A DNA stretch of 31,614 nt, from contig UQSV01000015.1 of the NCBI GenBank assembly GCA_900543875.1, positions 1-31,614 on the forward strand, read 5' to 3'. The DNA comes from an uncultured Coriobacteriaceae bacterium. GTDB lineage: Bacteria; Actinomycetota; Coriobacteriia; Coriobacteriales; Atopobiaceae. Of the stretch, positions 22,136 to 29,326 are shown piece after piece. Below the pieces are notes generated by a model. It was not told the origin of the DNA. It made no database searches and saw only the letters and a program-made list of their open reading frames with translations. Both the position numbers and the translations under genes were made by a program. The stretch's first letter is position 1, and every line of letters begins with the position of its first letter.

Positions 22136-22939
22136 CTAAATCCCCAAGAAGCCAAGCGCCAGAAGGACGGCTGCCCACAGCGCGCATGCGGCGACAAAGG
22201 CGAGGTCGAGGCCCGTGGCGCGCTGCTCGTGGTAGCGGGTGCGGCCCCGGCCCCCCTCGTAGCAGCGGGCGTCGAGGGCGCGCGAGAGGTTGTCGGCGTG
22301 GCGGATGGCGCCCGCGAGCACGGGAACGAGCACGCTCGAGAGGGCGCGCACGCGGTTCGCGAGGCCGCCCTCGTCAAAGGTTGCGCCGCGGGCCACCTGG
22401 GCGTCGCGCACCGAGGTCACCTCGTCGGCGATAACGGGCACGAAGCGCAGGGCGAGCGAGAAGATCATCGCGATTTCGTGCGCGGGAAGCCCCAGCCTTC
22501 CCAGGGGCGACAGCAGCGACTCGAGTGCGTCGGTGATGGCGGTGGGCGTCGTGGTGAGGAGCAGCAGCGCGCCCATCCCCACGGCCATGACGAGGCGCAG
22601 GGCGTAGAGCAGCGCCACCCAGGGGCCGTCGCTCGTGATGGTGAGGGGGCCCAGCTGCGCGAGGGGCGTGCCGGTGTGGGTGAGGAACAGGTTGAACACG
22701 GCCACGAGCAGGGCAAACGGCACGATGGGCCGCACGCTCGCGGCAACGGTCGCGGGCCTTGTGCCCGACAGGGCAACGAGGGCCGCGAACAGGGTCACCG
22801 CCAGCGCAAGCTGCGTGGGCGTGGTCACGATAAACATGAGGACGAGCAGCACCACGAGGCACAGCGACTTCACGCGGGCGTCGAGCTGGTGGAGCGCGGA
22901 CGTGCCGGGCTGGTAGCGGCCGATGGGGGAGCTCAGCAT
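22136..22939 (-). CDS. ecfT: ECF transporter transmembrane (T) component
   Basis: This 267-residue inner-membrane protein of the CbiQ/EcfT family couples the ATPases to the S component. It has four to six hydrophobic segments, for example SLCLVVLLVLMFIVTTPTQ. The cytoplasmic coupling helices contain the characteristic Ala-Arg motifs VARGATFDEGG and RALDARCYEGGRGRT; the second has Cys where Gly is usual. ATG 22939 overlaps the end of the ATPase gene by 7 bp, and GGAGGCGAGG lies before it, so translation is coupled. It is the last gene of the FMN-riboswitch operon. No clear terminator follows; the NlpC/P60 gene starts about 107 bp further on with its own leader. Confidence 0.92.
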   Translation of the reverse strand: MLSSPIGRYQPGTSALHQLDARVKSLCLVVLLVLMFIVTTPTQLALAVTLFAALVALSGTRPATVAASVRPIVPFALLVAVFNLFLTHTGTPLAQLGPLTITSDGPWVALLYALRLVMAVGMGALLLLTTTPTAITDALESLLSPLGRLGLPAHEIAMIFSLALRFVPVIADEVTSVRDAQVARGATFDEGGLANRVRALSSVLVPVLAGAIRHADNLSRALDARCYEGGRGRTRYHEQRATGLDLAFVAACALWAAVLLALGFLGI

Positions 22940-24741
22940 GGGGCCTCGCCTCCGCGGATGCGCAGTGAGCGCTCGAGGGCGGTGCGCGTGAGGGGCTCGC
23001 CCAGGGTTGCGTGCGCGATGCCCCACTCGTCCTCGAGCTGGTGGGCGAGGACGAGCGCGTCGGGCAGGCCAAGGCCGAGGTCGTGGAGCTCGGCCTCGTG
23101 GGCGAAGACCTCGCGCGGGGTGCCGCAGAGGGCAACGCGGCCGCGGTCGAGGGTAACCACGCGGTCGGCAAGCTCGGCGGCGTCGTCCATCGAGTGGGTG
23201 ATGAGGACGATGGCGCGGCCCGCCTCGTGGAGGGTGCGCACGATGTCGCGCAGCAGGCTCGCGCCGCGCGGGTCGAGCGCGCTCATGGGCTCGTCGAGGA
23301 CGAGCAGCCTGGGTTCCATGGCAAGGACGCCCGCGAGCGCCACGAGGCGCTGCTGGCCGCCGGAGAGCTCGAAGGGCGAGCTGCCGGCCTTCCCGGCAAT
23401 GCCCAGGAGCTCAAGCTGGCTGGCGACGCGCTCGTCTACCTCGGTCTTTGAGAGTCCAAGGTTCCGCGGGCCGTAGGCGACGTCGTCGTAGACCGTCTCC
23501 GCAAAGAGTTGGCGCTCGGGGCGCTGCATCACGTAGCCCACGAGGCCGCGCAGCTCGCGGCGGCGCCTGCGGTCCTGCGTGTCCACGCCAAAGACCTCGA
23601 CCGTGCCTGCGGTGGGCGCCGCCAGCGCGCAGGCGAGGCGCGCGAGCGTCGACTTGCCCGAGCCCGTGTGGCCCGCAAGGGCAACGAGCTCGCCGGGGGC
23701 AACGGCAAGCGAGAGACCGTCGAGCACGGGGGCTCCGTCGTAGGCAAACGAGACGTTTTGCATCAAGAGGGCGGGCGCGGGCGAGCCGGCCTTGCCCTTC
23801 TCGTTGGTGCCCTTCTCGTCCAGGTTCTTCTCGGCCTGGCTCTTGTTGGGGGTGGGGGCGTCACCGGCTGCGGAAGCGTGCGTGGCCGGGGCCGTCTGGG
23901 TTGCGAGCTCGCGGGCGCTTAAAGTACAAGAGGCGCACGGGGCACACGGGGTGCCGCCTGCGCCCAGCTGGTGGGCAACCTCGGCAACGAGCGGCAGCTC
24001 AAGGTCTGCGTCCGCAAGCTCGTCTGCGTGCGAGAAGACCTCGCGCGGCGTGCCCTCGAGGACGATCTTGCCGGCCCTCATGACGATGACGCGGTCTGCG
24101 GCGAGCGCCTCGTCCATGAAGTGGGTCACGTGCACGAGCGTGGCGCCCGCGGCCTGCAGGTGGTCGAGCACGCGCATGATGCCACGTCTGCCGCGCACGT
24201 CGAGCATGGCGCCCGGCTCGTCGAGCACGAGCATGTCGGGATGCATGGCCAGGGCGCCTGCGATGGCGACGCGCTGCTGCTGGCCGCCCGAGAGGCGTGC
24301 GGGGTCTGCCTGGGCATAGGATGCAAGCGCCACGCGCGCCAGCTCGTCCTCAACGCGTCGGCGCATGTCGGCGGGGTCGACGCCCAGGTTCTCGGGGCCA
24401 AAGGCCACGTCGTCTGCAACGACGCTCGTGACAATCTGGTCCTCGGGGTTCTGGAACACGAGACCCGTGTGATGGCGCGCCTCGCGGTAGGCGTCCGCGT
24501 CCACGCGCGTCCCGTCGAAGGCAACGCGGCCGCAGAGCTCAACGATGCCCTCGTCGGGCGCCTCGAGGCCCGCGAGCAGCTGCGCGAGCGTCGACTTGCC
24601 CGAGCCGTTCGCGCCCAGCACGCAGAGGCGCTCGCCGGCGCGCACTTCGAGGGAGACGCCGTCGAGCGCCCAGGTGGCGCGCCCGTCGTAGGAGAGGCGG
24701 GCGCGCGTAAGGCGTGCGCGTATGTTCTGGCTTGCTGCCAC
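22933..24741 (-). CDS. ecfA: Fused ECF transporter ATPases A and A'
   Basis: This 602-residue peripheral membrane protein carries two complete ABC ATPase domains. Domain 1 has Walker A GANGSGKST (about 43-51), signature LSGGQQQRV and Walker B MLVLDEPG. Domain 2 (about 325-602) has GHTGSGKST, LSGGQQRLV and LLVLDEPMSALDP. A variable Ala/Lys/Glu-rich linker (about 265-322) joins them. In most bacteria EcfA and EcfA' are separate genes; the fusion forces a 1:1 heterodimer-like pair. It starts with GTG at 24741, with GGAGCGG upstream, 9 bp after the ribU stop. Within domain 1 the residue after the Walker B glutamate region reads PGAML rather than the usual TSALD, while domain 2 has the more usual PMSALD. 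Confidence 0.93.
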   Translation of the reverse strand: MAASQNIRARLTRARLSYDGRATWALDGVSLEVRAGERLCVLGANGSGKSTLAQLLAGLEAPDEGIVELCGRVAFDGTRVDADAYREARHHTGLVFQNPEDQIVTSVVADDVAFGPENLGVDPADMRRRVEDELARVALASYAQADPARLSGGQQQRVAIAGALAMHPDMLVLDEPGAMLDVRGRRGIMRVLDHLQAAGATLVHVTHFMDEALAADRVIVMRAGKIVLEGTPREVFSHADELADADLELPLVAEVAHQLGAGGTPCAPCASCTLSARELATQTAPATHASAAGDAPTPNKSQAEKNLDEKGTNEKGKAGSPAPALLMQNVSFAYDGAPVLDGLSLAVAPGELVALAGHTGSGKSTLARLACALAAPTAGTVEVFGVDTQDRRRRRELRGLVGYVMQRPERQLFAETVYDDVAYGPRNLGLSKTEVDERVASQLELLGIAGKAGSSPFELSGGQQRLVALAGVLAMEPRLLVLDEPMSALDPRGASLLRDIVRTLHEAGRAIVLITHSMDDAAELADRVVTLDRGRVALCGTPREVFAHEAELHDLGLGLPDALVLAHQLEDEWGIAHATLGEPLTRTALERSLRIRGGEAPC

Positions 24742-24750
24742 CGGCCGCTC

Positions 24751-25320
24751 CTAGCGGGCGATGAGCTTGGAGACGGGCTTGTAGGCAATGGCCGTGACGG
24801 CGCAGTTGAGCACGACCTTCACCACATTGAAGGGGATGAGCGCGGGCACGAGCAGGGGGATGACGTCGGCGGCGGTCATCGACGGGGTGTAGAGCGGCGT
24901 CACGATGATGTTGGCGACGCAGGCCACGACCAGCACGGTGACGCCGGCGATGACCATGCCGGCAATGGCGCCGGAGCGCGTGTGCTTCTTGGCATAGATG
25001 GCCGAGGCGGGAAGCACGAGCGCGAGCGTGCAGAGGATGCCCATGAGGCCGCCCCACGGGTCCATGAGGACGTGCGGCATCCAGGACAGCACCGAGACGA
25101 GCGCGCCGGTAAGCGGGCCAAACGCGAGACCGGCGATGAGGCAGACGGCGCCCGACGGGTCGTACTTGAGCCATGCGACGGGCGGCACGGGAATCTCGAT
25201 GTAGCTTGCGATCATCGACACGGCAACGAACAGCGCGCAGATGGCGATGCGCTGAGTAGACCAGCCACCCGAGGTGGTGCCGGTGGTTGCGTGGGTAGAC
25301 GAGTGCACAGAATTGGCCAT
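24751..25320 (-). CDS. ribU: Riboflavin ECF transporter substrate-binding (S) component
   Basis: This 189-residue inner-membrane protein has about six hydrophobic segments and an N-terminal Ser/Thr-rich tail. It binds vitamin substrate and works with the ECF ATPases and T component encoded directly downstream. The riboflavin specificity is inferred from the FMN riboswitch in its leader and from RibU-like segments (IPVPPVAWLKYDPSGAVCLI, FGPLTGALVSVL). ATG 25320 has GGAGGG five bases upstream, immediately after the riboswitch. Having the S component in one operon with the whole energising module suggests a dedicated riboflavin transporter. The T and A units could still serve other S components elsewhere. 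Confidence 0.88.
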   Translation of the reverse strand: MANSVHSSTHATTGTTSGGWSTQRIAICALFVAVSMIASYIEIPVPPVAWLKYDPSGAVCLIAGLAFGPLTGALVSVLSWMPHVLMDPWGGLMGILCTLALVLPASAIYAKKHTRSGAIAGMVIAGVTVLVVACVANIIVTPLYTPSMTAADVIPLLVPALIPFNVVKVVLNCAVTAIAYKPVSKLIAR

Positions 25321-25332
25321 GGTGGCCCTCCG

Positions 25333-25457
25333 TTTCTTCCATCCGGACTGTACCGTTGGCCCCGGACTCTCACCGGGTCGGCCGCGTATTCGCGGGTTGC
25401 GGGCTTCCACATCTCCTGCGGTTACCGCCAGTGGGGAATCTCACCCCGCCCTGAAAC
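25333..25457 (-). promoter_or_regulatory. FMN riboswitch (RFN element)
   Basis: On the minus strand the leader contains the conserved RFN blocks in order: GGGCGGGGTGAGATTCCCCA, CTGGCGGTAA, AGCCCGC, GACCCGGTGAGAGTCCGGGG, CCAACGGT and AGTCCGGATGGAAGAA. It ends about 13 nt before the ribU start codon, adjoining the Shine-Dalgarno sequence, and leaves no room for an intrinsic terminator. FMN binding therefore probably blocks translation start rather than ending transcription. Confidence 0.96.
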
Positions 25458-25467
25458 TGACAACCAC

Positions 25468-25496
25468 AGGCTAGCCATGCGTATGTGTGGTGTCAA
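25468..25496 (-). promoter_or_regulatory. Promoter of the riboflavin transporter operon
   Basis: A consensus -35 TTGACA (25496-25491) and a -10 TAGCCT (25473-25468) are 17 bp apart on the minus strand. The predicted start of transcription, near 25461, is a few bases before the riboswitch. Confidence 0.75.
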
Positions 25497-25590
25497 TGGG
25501 CTTGCGGGCGGGTACGCTACGATTTGGACGATAAGAACGAGGCGGGCCAATACGCGTCGATGCGTGCCCGCATGCACCCAAGGAGTTCCG

Positions 25591-26535
25591 ATGCCAATGG
25601 ATACCGAGAAGCTCGAGGCGCTCGCCGGCGCGCTCGTGGCTGTCGTGGGCGAGGATGGCGTGCGCCGCGACGAGCCCATGAGCGCCCACACCACCTTCAA
25701 GGTGGGCGGTCCCGCAGACCTGTTCGTCTCGCCCGCGAGCGAGGACGAGCTCGTGCGCGTTGTGCGTGCCTGCCGCGACACGGGCGTCGAGCACTTCCTG
25801 CTGGGCCTGGGCAGCGACCTGCTCGTGGGCGACGGCGGCTACCGCGGCGTCATGGTCGACTGCGCGGGCGCCCTCGACGACATCCTCATGCTGGGAGATC
25901 CTCGCGAGCGCTGCCAGCTCGTGTGCCAGGCGGGCGCGGCCATCGCCGACGCCTCGGCCCTCGCGGCCTCGCTGGGCCTCACGGGCCTGGAGTTTGCCTG
26001 CGGCATCCCCGGCAGCGTGGGCGGCGCGGTCTTCATGAACGCGGGCGCCTACGACGGCTGCTGCGCCGACGTCCTCGAGAGCGTGCGCTGCCTCATGCCG
26101 AGCGGCTTCGTGGAGCAGATCGCGGTGGCGGACCTCGAGATGGGATACCGCACGAGCCGCGTGCGCACCGAGGGGCTCGTCGTGCTCTCGGCCACCTTCG
26201 CGCTCGACCCGGGCGACCCGGCGGCGATCGCCATGCGCGTCGAGGAGCTCACCTGCGCGCGCGAGAGCAAGCAGCCGCTCGAGCTGCCGAGCGCCGGCTC
26301 CACGTTCAAGCGCCCCGAGGGCCACTTCGCCGGCAAGCTCATCACCGATGCCGGGCTCAAGGGCTATCAGGTGGGCGGTGCCGCCGTCTCGACCAAGCAC
26401 GCGGGCTTCGTCGTGAACGTAGGCGGCGCCACGGCGGCGGACGTGCGCGCCGTGATCGACCACGTCCGCGCTGAGCTCAAGCGCCAGTTTGACGTAGAGC
26501 TCGAGCCCGAGGTGCGCTTCGTGGGCGAGTTCTAG
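25591..26535 (+). CDS. murB: UDP-N-acetylenolpyruvoylglucosamine reductase
   Basis: This 314-residue cytoplasmic FAD enzyme reduces UDP-GlcNAc-enolpyruvate with NADPH to UDP-MurNAc, the second committed step of peptidoglycan synthesis. The FAD-binding region includes HTTFKVGGPADLFV (about 32-45) and LGLGSDLLVGDGGYRGVMV. GIPGSVGGAVFMNAGAYDG is the family hallmark. The catalytic serine lies in AGSTFKRPEGHFAGKLI, and the C-terminal HAGFVVN is present. Reading on to EPEVRFVGEF gives a typical end. ATG 25591 has AAGGAG five bases upstream. It is divergent from the riboflavin transporter operon, which shares a cofactor theme with this flavoenzyme, though the link may be chance. It is followed by repeat family B. 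Confidence 0.96.
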   Translation: MPMDTEKLEALAGALVAVVGEDGVRRDEPMSAHTTFKVGGPADLFVSPASEDELVRVVRACRDTGVEHFLLGLGSDLLVGDGGYRGVMVDCAGALDDILMLGDPRERCQLVCQAGAAIADASALAASLGLTGLEFACGIPGSVGGAVFMNAGAYDGCCADVLESVRCLMPSGFVEQIAVADLEMGYRTSRVRTEGLVVLSATFALDPGDPAAIAMRVEELTCARESKQPLELPSAGSTFKRPEGHFAGKLITDAGLKGYQVGGAAVSTKHAGFVVNVGGATAADVRAVIDHVRAELKRQFDVELEPEVRFVGEF

Positions 26536-26541
26536 GGCTTT

Positions 26542-26619
26542 GGGACAGAACTGCCCGTAGCTTTACTGTCCCGCTTTTCCTGCGGTTTGGGACGATAAGG
26601 CTACGGGCCCAATTGTCCC
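26542..26619. repeat. Family B long inverted-repeat element, full copy 2
   Basis: The arms 26542-26572 and 26589-26619 flank a 16-bp spacer (26573-26588). Read on the minus strand, the spacer is AAACCGCAGGAAAAGC, matching copy 1 at 14 of 16 positions, so this copy is inverted relative to 17426-17503. A G-C pair in the arms of copy 1 (CCCGGAGC with GCTCCGGG) is T-A here (CCCGTAGC with GCTACGGG), a compensatory change. It fills most of the gap between convergent murB and the serine hydrolase gene. There is no other terminator there. Confidence 0.88.
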
Positions 26620-26644
26620 AGGATGGCGGGGTGGCGCGGCTGTG

Positions 26645-27619
26645 CTACTCCGCCATTTCTGCATGGAGGACCAGCAGCGGGGCGATGACGCTCGCGGTGA
26701 CCGAGAAGTCCTCGGGCGCGGTGGTCATGACCGCTATGGCCACGTCTCCCGTGGCCGTGCGCGCCACACCGGCGTCGACGGTGGTTGAGAAGGCCGCGTC
26801 GTCGTCTGGGTACCAGCCGGCCTTTGACCAGGTGGTGCCCCAAGCGCAGCCCACGTGCCGAAGCGACGAGACCTCGGGGTGCGTGAGCTCGTCCGCGAGC
26901 CACGCGGCGCCCTGCTCGTCCGAGGCAAGGTAGGCGTGGCACTGCTGCCAGAGCGCTGCGAGCTGGCGCGGCGTTACGAACTCGTAGAAGTTGTCGGCGA
27001 TGCCGCCCTCGCGCGCGGGTGCGGCCGAGGCCTCCACCACCTCGGTTATGCCCGAGTTCGCCATCTGCTCGGCGCCCGAGGCGTCGACGAGGGCGTGCAT
27101 GGGCGCGTCGGTGTAGCTCGAGCGAAACGAGGCGTAGGCGTCGTTGTCCGAGTAGCGCAGAATCGCGTCGATGCGCCCGTCTGCGGGGGCGCCGTCTCCC
27201 AGTACGTTCTGCACGACCGACACGACGTAGGGTCCCTTGATGGAGCTTGCCGAGTAGAACGCGTCGTCCGCGTGGTAGCTCACGGTGGCCCCGCTGCCAA
27301 GGTCGACCATTACGAAGCCCACCTGGTGGCCCTGCCCCTCGATGGCGCCGATGGCCTCGTCGAGGGGTCTGAGCTGGGAGGCGTTGGCGGTGGCGCCGCT
27401 CACGTCGACACGGCTCGGCTGCTCGCGGACGAGGGGCGCGCAGGTGAGCAGCCCCTGCGCAAAGGAGGGGGAGCCGTCTTGGGTGGCGAGCTGGGGCGTG
27501 GTGAGGTCGAGGGCGAGCGCCGGGGTGGGGCTTGCGAGCGCGGCCACGACGGAGGTGCCGCCAACAAACGCTCCCACCAGCGCCTTGCTGCCTCTGTGCC
27601 CGCTCGTCACGTGCCCCAC
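26645..27619 (-). CDS. Exported class-A beta-lactamase-fold serine hydrolase
   Basis: This protein of about 324 residues has an N-terminal hydrophobic export signal (ALVGAFVGGTSVVAALASPTP, cleavage probably near ALA-LD). The penicillin-recognising fold follows. The active serine and lysine are in SASSIKGPY, the SDN motif is YSDNDAY, and the third motif reads TWSKAGW where KTG/KSG is usual. The omega-loop Glu of true class A beta-lactamases is not clearly placed, so antibiotic hydrolysis is uncertain; a cell-wall peptidase role is equally possible. Three GTG codons (27625, 27619, 27610) could start it. 27619 is preferred because AGGGAG lies five bases before it, whereas 27625 abuts that sequence. 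It is transcribed alone after a palindrome-bearing upstream region. Confidence 0.82.
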   Translation of the reverse strand: MGHVTSGHRGSKALVGAFVGGTSVVAALASPTPALALDLTTPQLATQDGSPSFAQGLLTCAPLVREQPSRVDVSGATANASQLRPLDEAIGAIEGQGHQVGFVMVDLGSGATVSYHADDAFYSASSIKGPYVVSVVQNVLGDGAPADGRIDAILRYSDNDAYASFRSSYTDAPMHALVDASGAEQMANSGITEVVEASAAPAREGGIADNFYEFVTPRQLAALWQQCHAYLASDEQGAAWLADELTHPEVSSLRHVGCAWGTTWSKAGWYPDDDAAFSTTVDAGVARTATGDVAIAVMTTAPEDFSVTASVIAPLLVLHAEMAE

Positions 27620-27681
27620 GCCCACTCCCTTCCTCGCTCGATGGGCTAGCTTGTTCCCAGAAACTACCTTACATAATCATG

Positions 27682-27699
27682 CCATGCATATATGCATGG
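27682..27699 (-). promoter_or_regulatory. 18-bp perfect palindrome upstream of serine hydrolase
   Basis: CCATGCATATATGCATGG is perfectly symmetric and lies about 63 bp upstream of the start codon. A possible -10 (TTATGT, 27676-27671) lies just downstream on the minus strand, so the palindrome would overlap the -35. It is a candidate operator; the regulator is unknown. Confidence 0.45.
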
Positions 27700-27738
27700 G
27701 CGCGCCGCTTGCCTTCGTCCTTCTCGCCCTTCTCGCAC

Positions 27739-27770
27739 AAAAAGGGGCCGGCCCCTTGCGAGGCCGGCGC
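27739..27770 (-). terminator. Terminator of the UPF0210 gene
   Basis: On the minus strand a GC-rich stem formed by two GCCGGC segments (27768-27763 and 27752-27747) is followed by CCCC and TTTTT (27743-27739), about 25 bp after the stop codon. Confidence 0.75.
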
Positions 27771-27793
27771 CAAACCGGGTGGTGTTGCCCGCG

Positions 27794-29158
27794 CTAGTTC
27801 TTGAGCGAGTTGAGCGGGGCTGGGAAGCGGCCGCCTCGGTGGGCGAGGACGTGGCCCGCGTTGGGGTTCACGTGCATGACCGGGGCGCGGCCAAACAGGC
27901 CGCCAAACTCCACCGAGTCTCCCTCGGACTTGCCGATGGCCGGGATGAGGCGCACGGCGGTCGTCTTGTTGTTGATGACGCCAATGGCCATCTCGTCGGC
28001 GATGATGCCGGCGATGGCCTCGACGGGCGTGTCGCCGGGAACCGCGATCATGTCGAGGCCCACCGAGCACACGCAGGTCATGGCCTCGAGCTTCTCGAGC
28101 GAGAGGGCGCCCGCCTCGGCCGCCTCGATCATGCCTGCGTCCTCGGACACCGGGATGAAGGCGCCCGACAGGCCGCCCACGCTGGAACTCGCCATGACGC
28201 CGCCCTTCTTGACGGCATCGTTGAGCATGGCCAGGGCGCACGTGGTGCCGGGGCCTCCGCAGGTGCCCACGCCAATGATCTCGAGGATGCGGGCCACGGA
28301 GTCGCCGATGGCGGGGGTGGGGGCCAGAGACAGGTCGACGATGCCCTTCTCCTTGCCCAGGCGACGCGCGGCCTCGCGGCTCATGAGCTCGCCGGCGCGC
28401 GTGATCTTGAACGCGGTCTGCTTGATGCGCTCGGCGACCTCCATCATGCTGGCCGTCTCGGGCAGCTCCTCGAGGGCAGCGGCCATGACGCCGGGGCCCG
28501 AGACGCCCACGTTGATCACGGCGTCGGCCTCACCCGAGCCGTGCGTGGCGCCGGCCATGAAGGGCGAGTCCTCGACCATGTTGGAGAAGACGACGAACTT
28601 GCTTGCGCCGATGGAGTCCTGGTCGGCGGTGAGGCGGGCGCAGTCGAGCACCGTCTGGGCCACCATGAGCACGGCGTCCATGTTGATGCCGGCGCGCAGA
28701 CTCGCGACGTTGACGCTCGAGCACACGCGGCTCGTGCTCGCCAGGGCCTCGGGGATGCAGCGGATGAGCCTGCGGTCGGCGTCGCCGATGCCCTTGTGGA
28801 CGAGTGCGGAGTAGCCGCCCAGGTAGTCGATGCCAAGCGTGGCGGCGGCGCGGTCGAGCGCGTGGGCGAGCGGCACGAGGTCGGCGTCGGGGCAGGCCGC
28901 GGCAATCTGGGCGATGGGCGTTACGGAGACGCGCTTGTTGACGATGGGGATGCCATACTCGCGCTCGAGGCTCTCGGCAACGGGCACGAGGTTCTCGGCG
29001 GTCTTGGTGATGTGGTCGTAGACCTTGGTGCACATGCGGTCCATGTTTTCGTCCGCGCAGCCCATGAGCGAGATGCCCATCGTGATGGTGCGGATGTCGA
29101 GGTGCTGCTCGGTGACCATGTTGAGTGTCTCGGTGACCTCTTCTGCGGTGATTGACAC
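27794..29158 (-). CDS. UPF0210 (DUF711, PFL-like) family protein
   Basis: This 454-residue cytoplasmic protein belongs to UPF0210/DUF711, a family with a fold related to pyruvate formate-lyase-type barrels but no proven reaction. Conserved segments include the N-terminal DIRTITMGISL, HGSGEADAVINVGVSGPGV (about 230), GVGTCGGPGTTCALAMLND and VMHVNPNAGHVLAHRGGRFPAP at the end. The length is typical of the family. In many bacteria the gene follows a small ACT-domain gene (UPF0237), suggesting ligand-controlled activity. No such gene is adjacent here. GTG 29158 is the start, with AAGGGGA five bases upstream. It is separated from degV by 168 bp holding a half family B repeat and a hairpin. Confidence 0.9.
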   Translation of the reverse strand: MSITAEEVTETLNMVTEQHLDIRTITMGISLMGCADENMDRMCTKVYDHITKTAENLVPVAESLEREYGIPIVNKRVSVTPIAQIAAACPDADLVPLAHALDRAAATLGIDYLGGYSALVHKGIGDADRRLIRCIPEALASTSRVCSSVNVASLRAGINMDAVLMVAQTVLDCARLTADQDSIGASKFVVFSNMVEDSPFMAGATHGSGEADAVINVGVSGPGVMAAALEELPETASMMEVAERIKQTAFKITRAGELMSREAARRLGKEKGIVDLSLAPTPAIGDSVARILEIIGVGTCGGPGTTCALAMLNDAVKKGGVMASSSVGGLSGAFIPVSEDAGMIEAAEAGALSLEKLEAMTCVCSVGLDMIAVPGDTPVEAIAGIIADEMAIGVINNKTTAVRLIPAIGKSEGDSVEFGGLFGRAPVMHVNPNAGHVLAHRGGRFPAPLNSLKN

Positions 29159-29195
29159 AGTGTCCCCTTAGCTGTCGAGCCTACGGTATCGCTCC

Positions 29196-29236
29196 ATTAT
29201 GCACGCAACGCCGACTGGCCCGCAGGTCAGTCGGCG
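29196..29236 (-). promoter_or_regulatory. Possible UPF0210 promoter with overlapping inverted repeat
   Basis: A -10-like CATAAT lies at 29201-29196 on the minus strand. Upstream, the perfect 9-bp arms CGCCGACTG and CAGTCGGCG (29209-29217 and 29228-29236, 10-nt loop) cover the -35 position. There is no T-run, so an operator is as likely as a terminator for degV. Confidence 0.35.
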
Positions 29237-29287
29237 CATCTGTAGCGTTCTGTTTACAGCGGTGAAGAATATGTCATCACATGCGCT

Positions 29288-29319
29288 GGGACATGTAATG
29301 CTACGGGCTGTAGTGTCCC
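29288..29319. repeat. Family B repeat, single-arm copy
   Basis: This 32-bp unit begins GGGACA and ends GTCCC, flanked by T and A as in the full copies. On the minus strand its core is GCCCGTAGC, identical to the arm core of copy 2. It corresponds to one arm only, with no spacer or second arm, and lies 8 bp after the DegV stop. It shows that the arm can exist as an independent unit. Confidence 0.75.
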
Positions 29320-29326
29320 AGGTGGG

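Noticed and set aside
23971..25590. Upstream extension of murB across the ECF operon
   Set aside because: It crosses the antisense ECF genes and the riboswitch. MurB homologues start near 25591, which has a good ribosome binding site.
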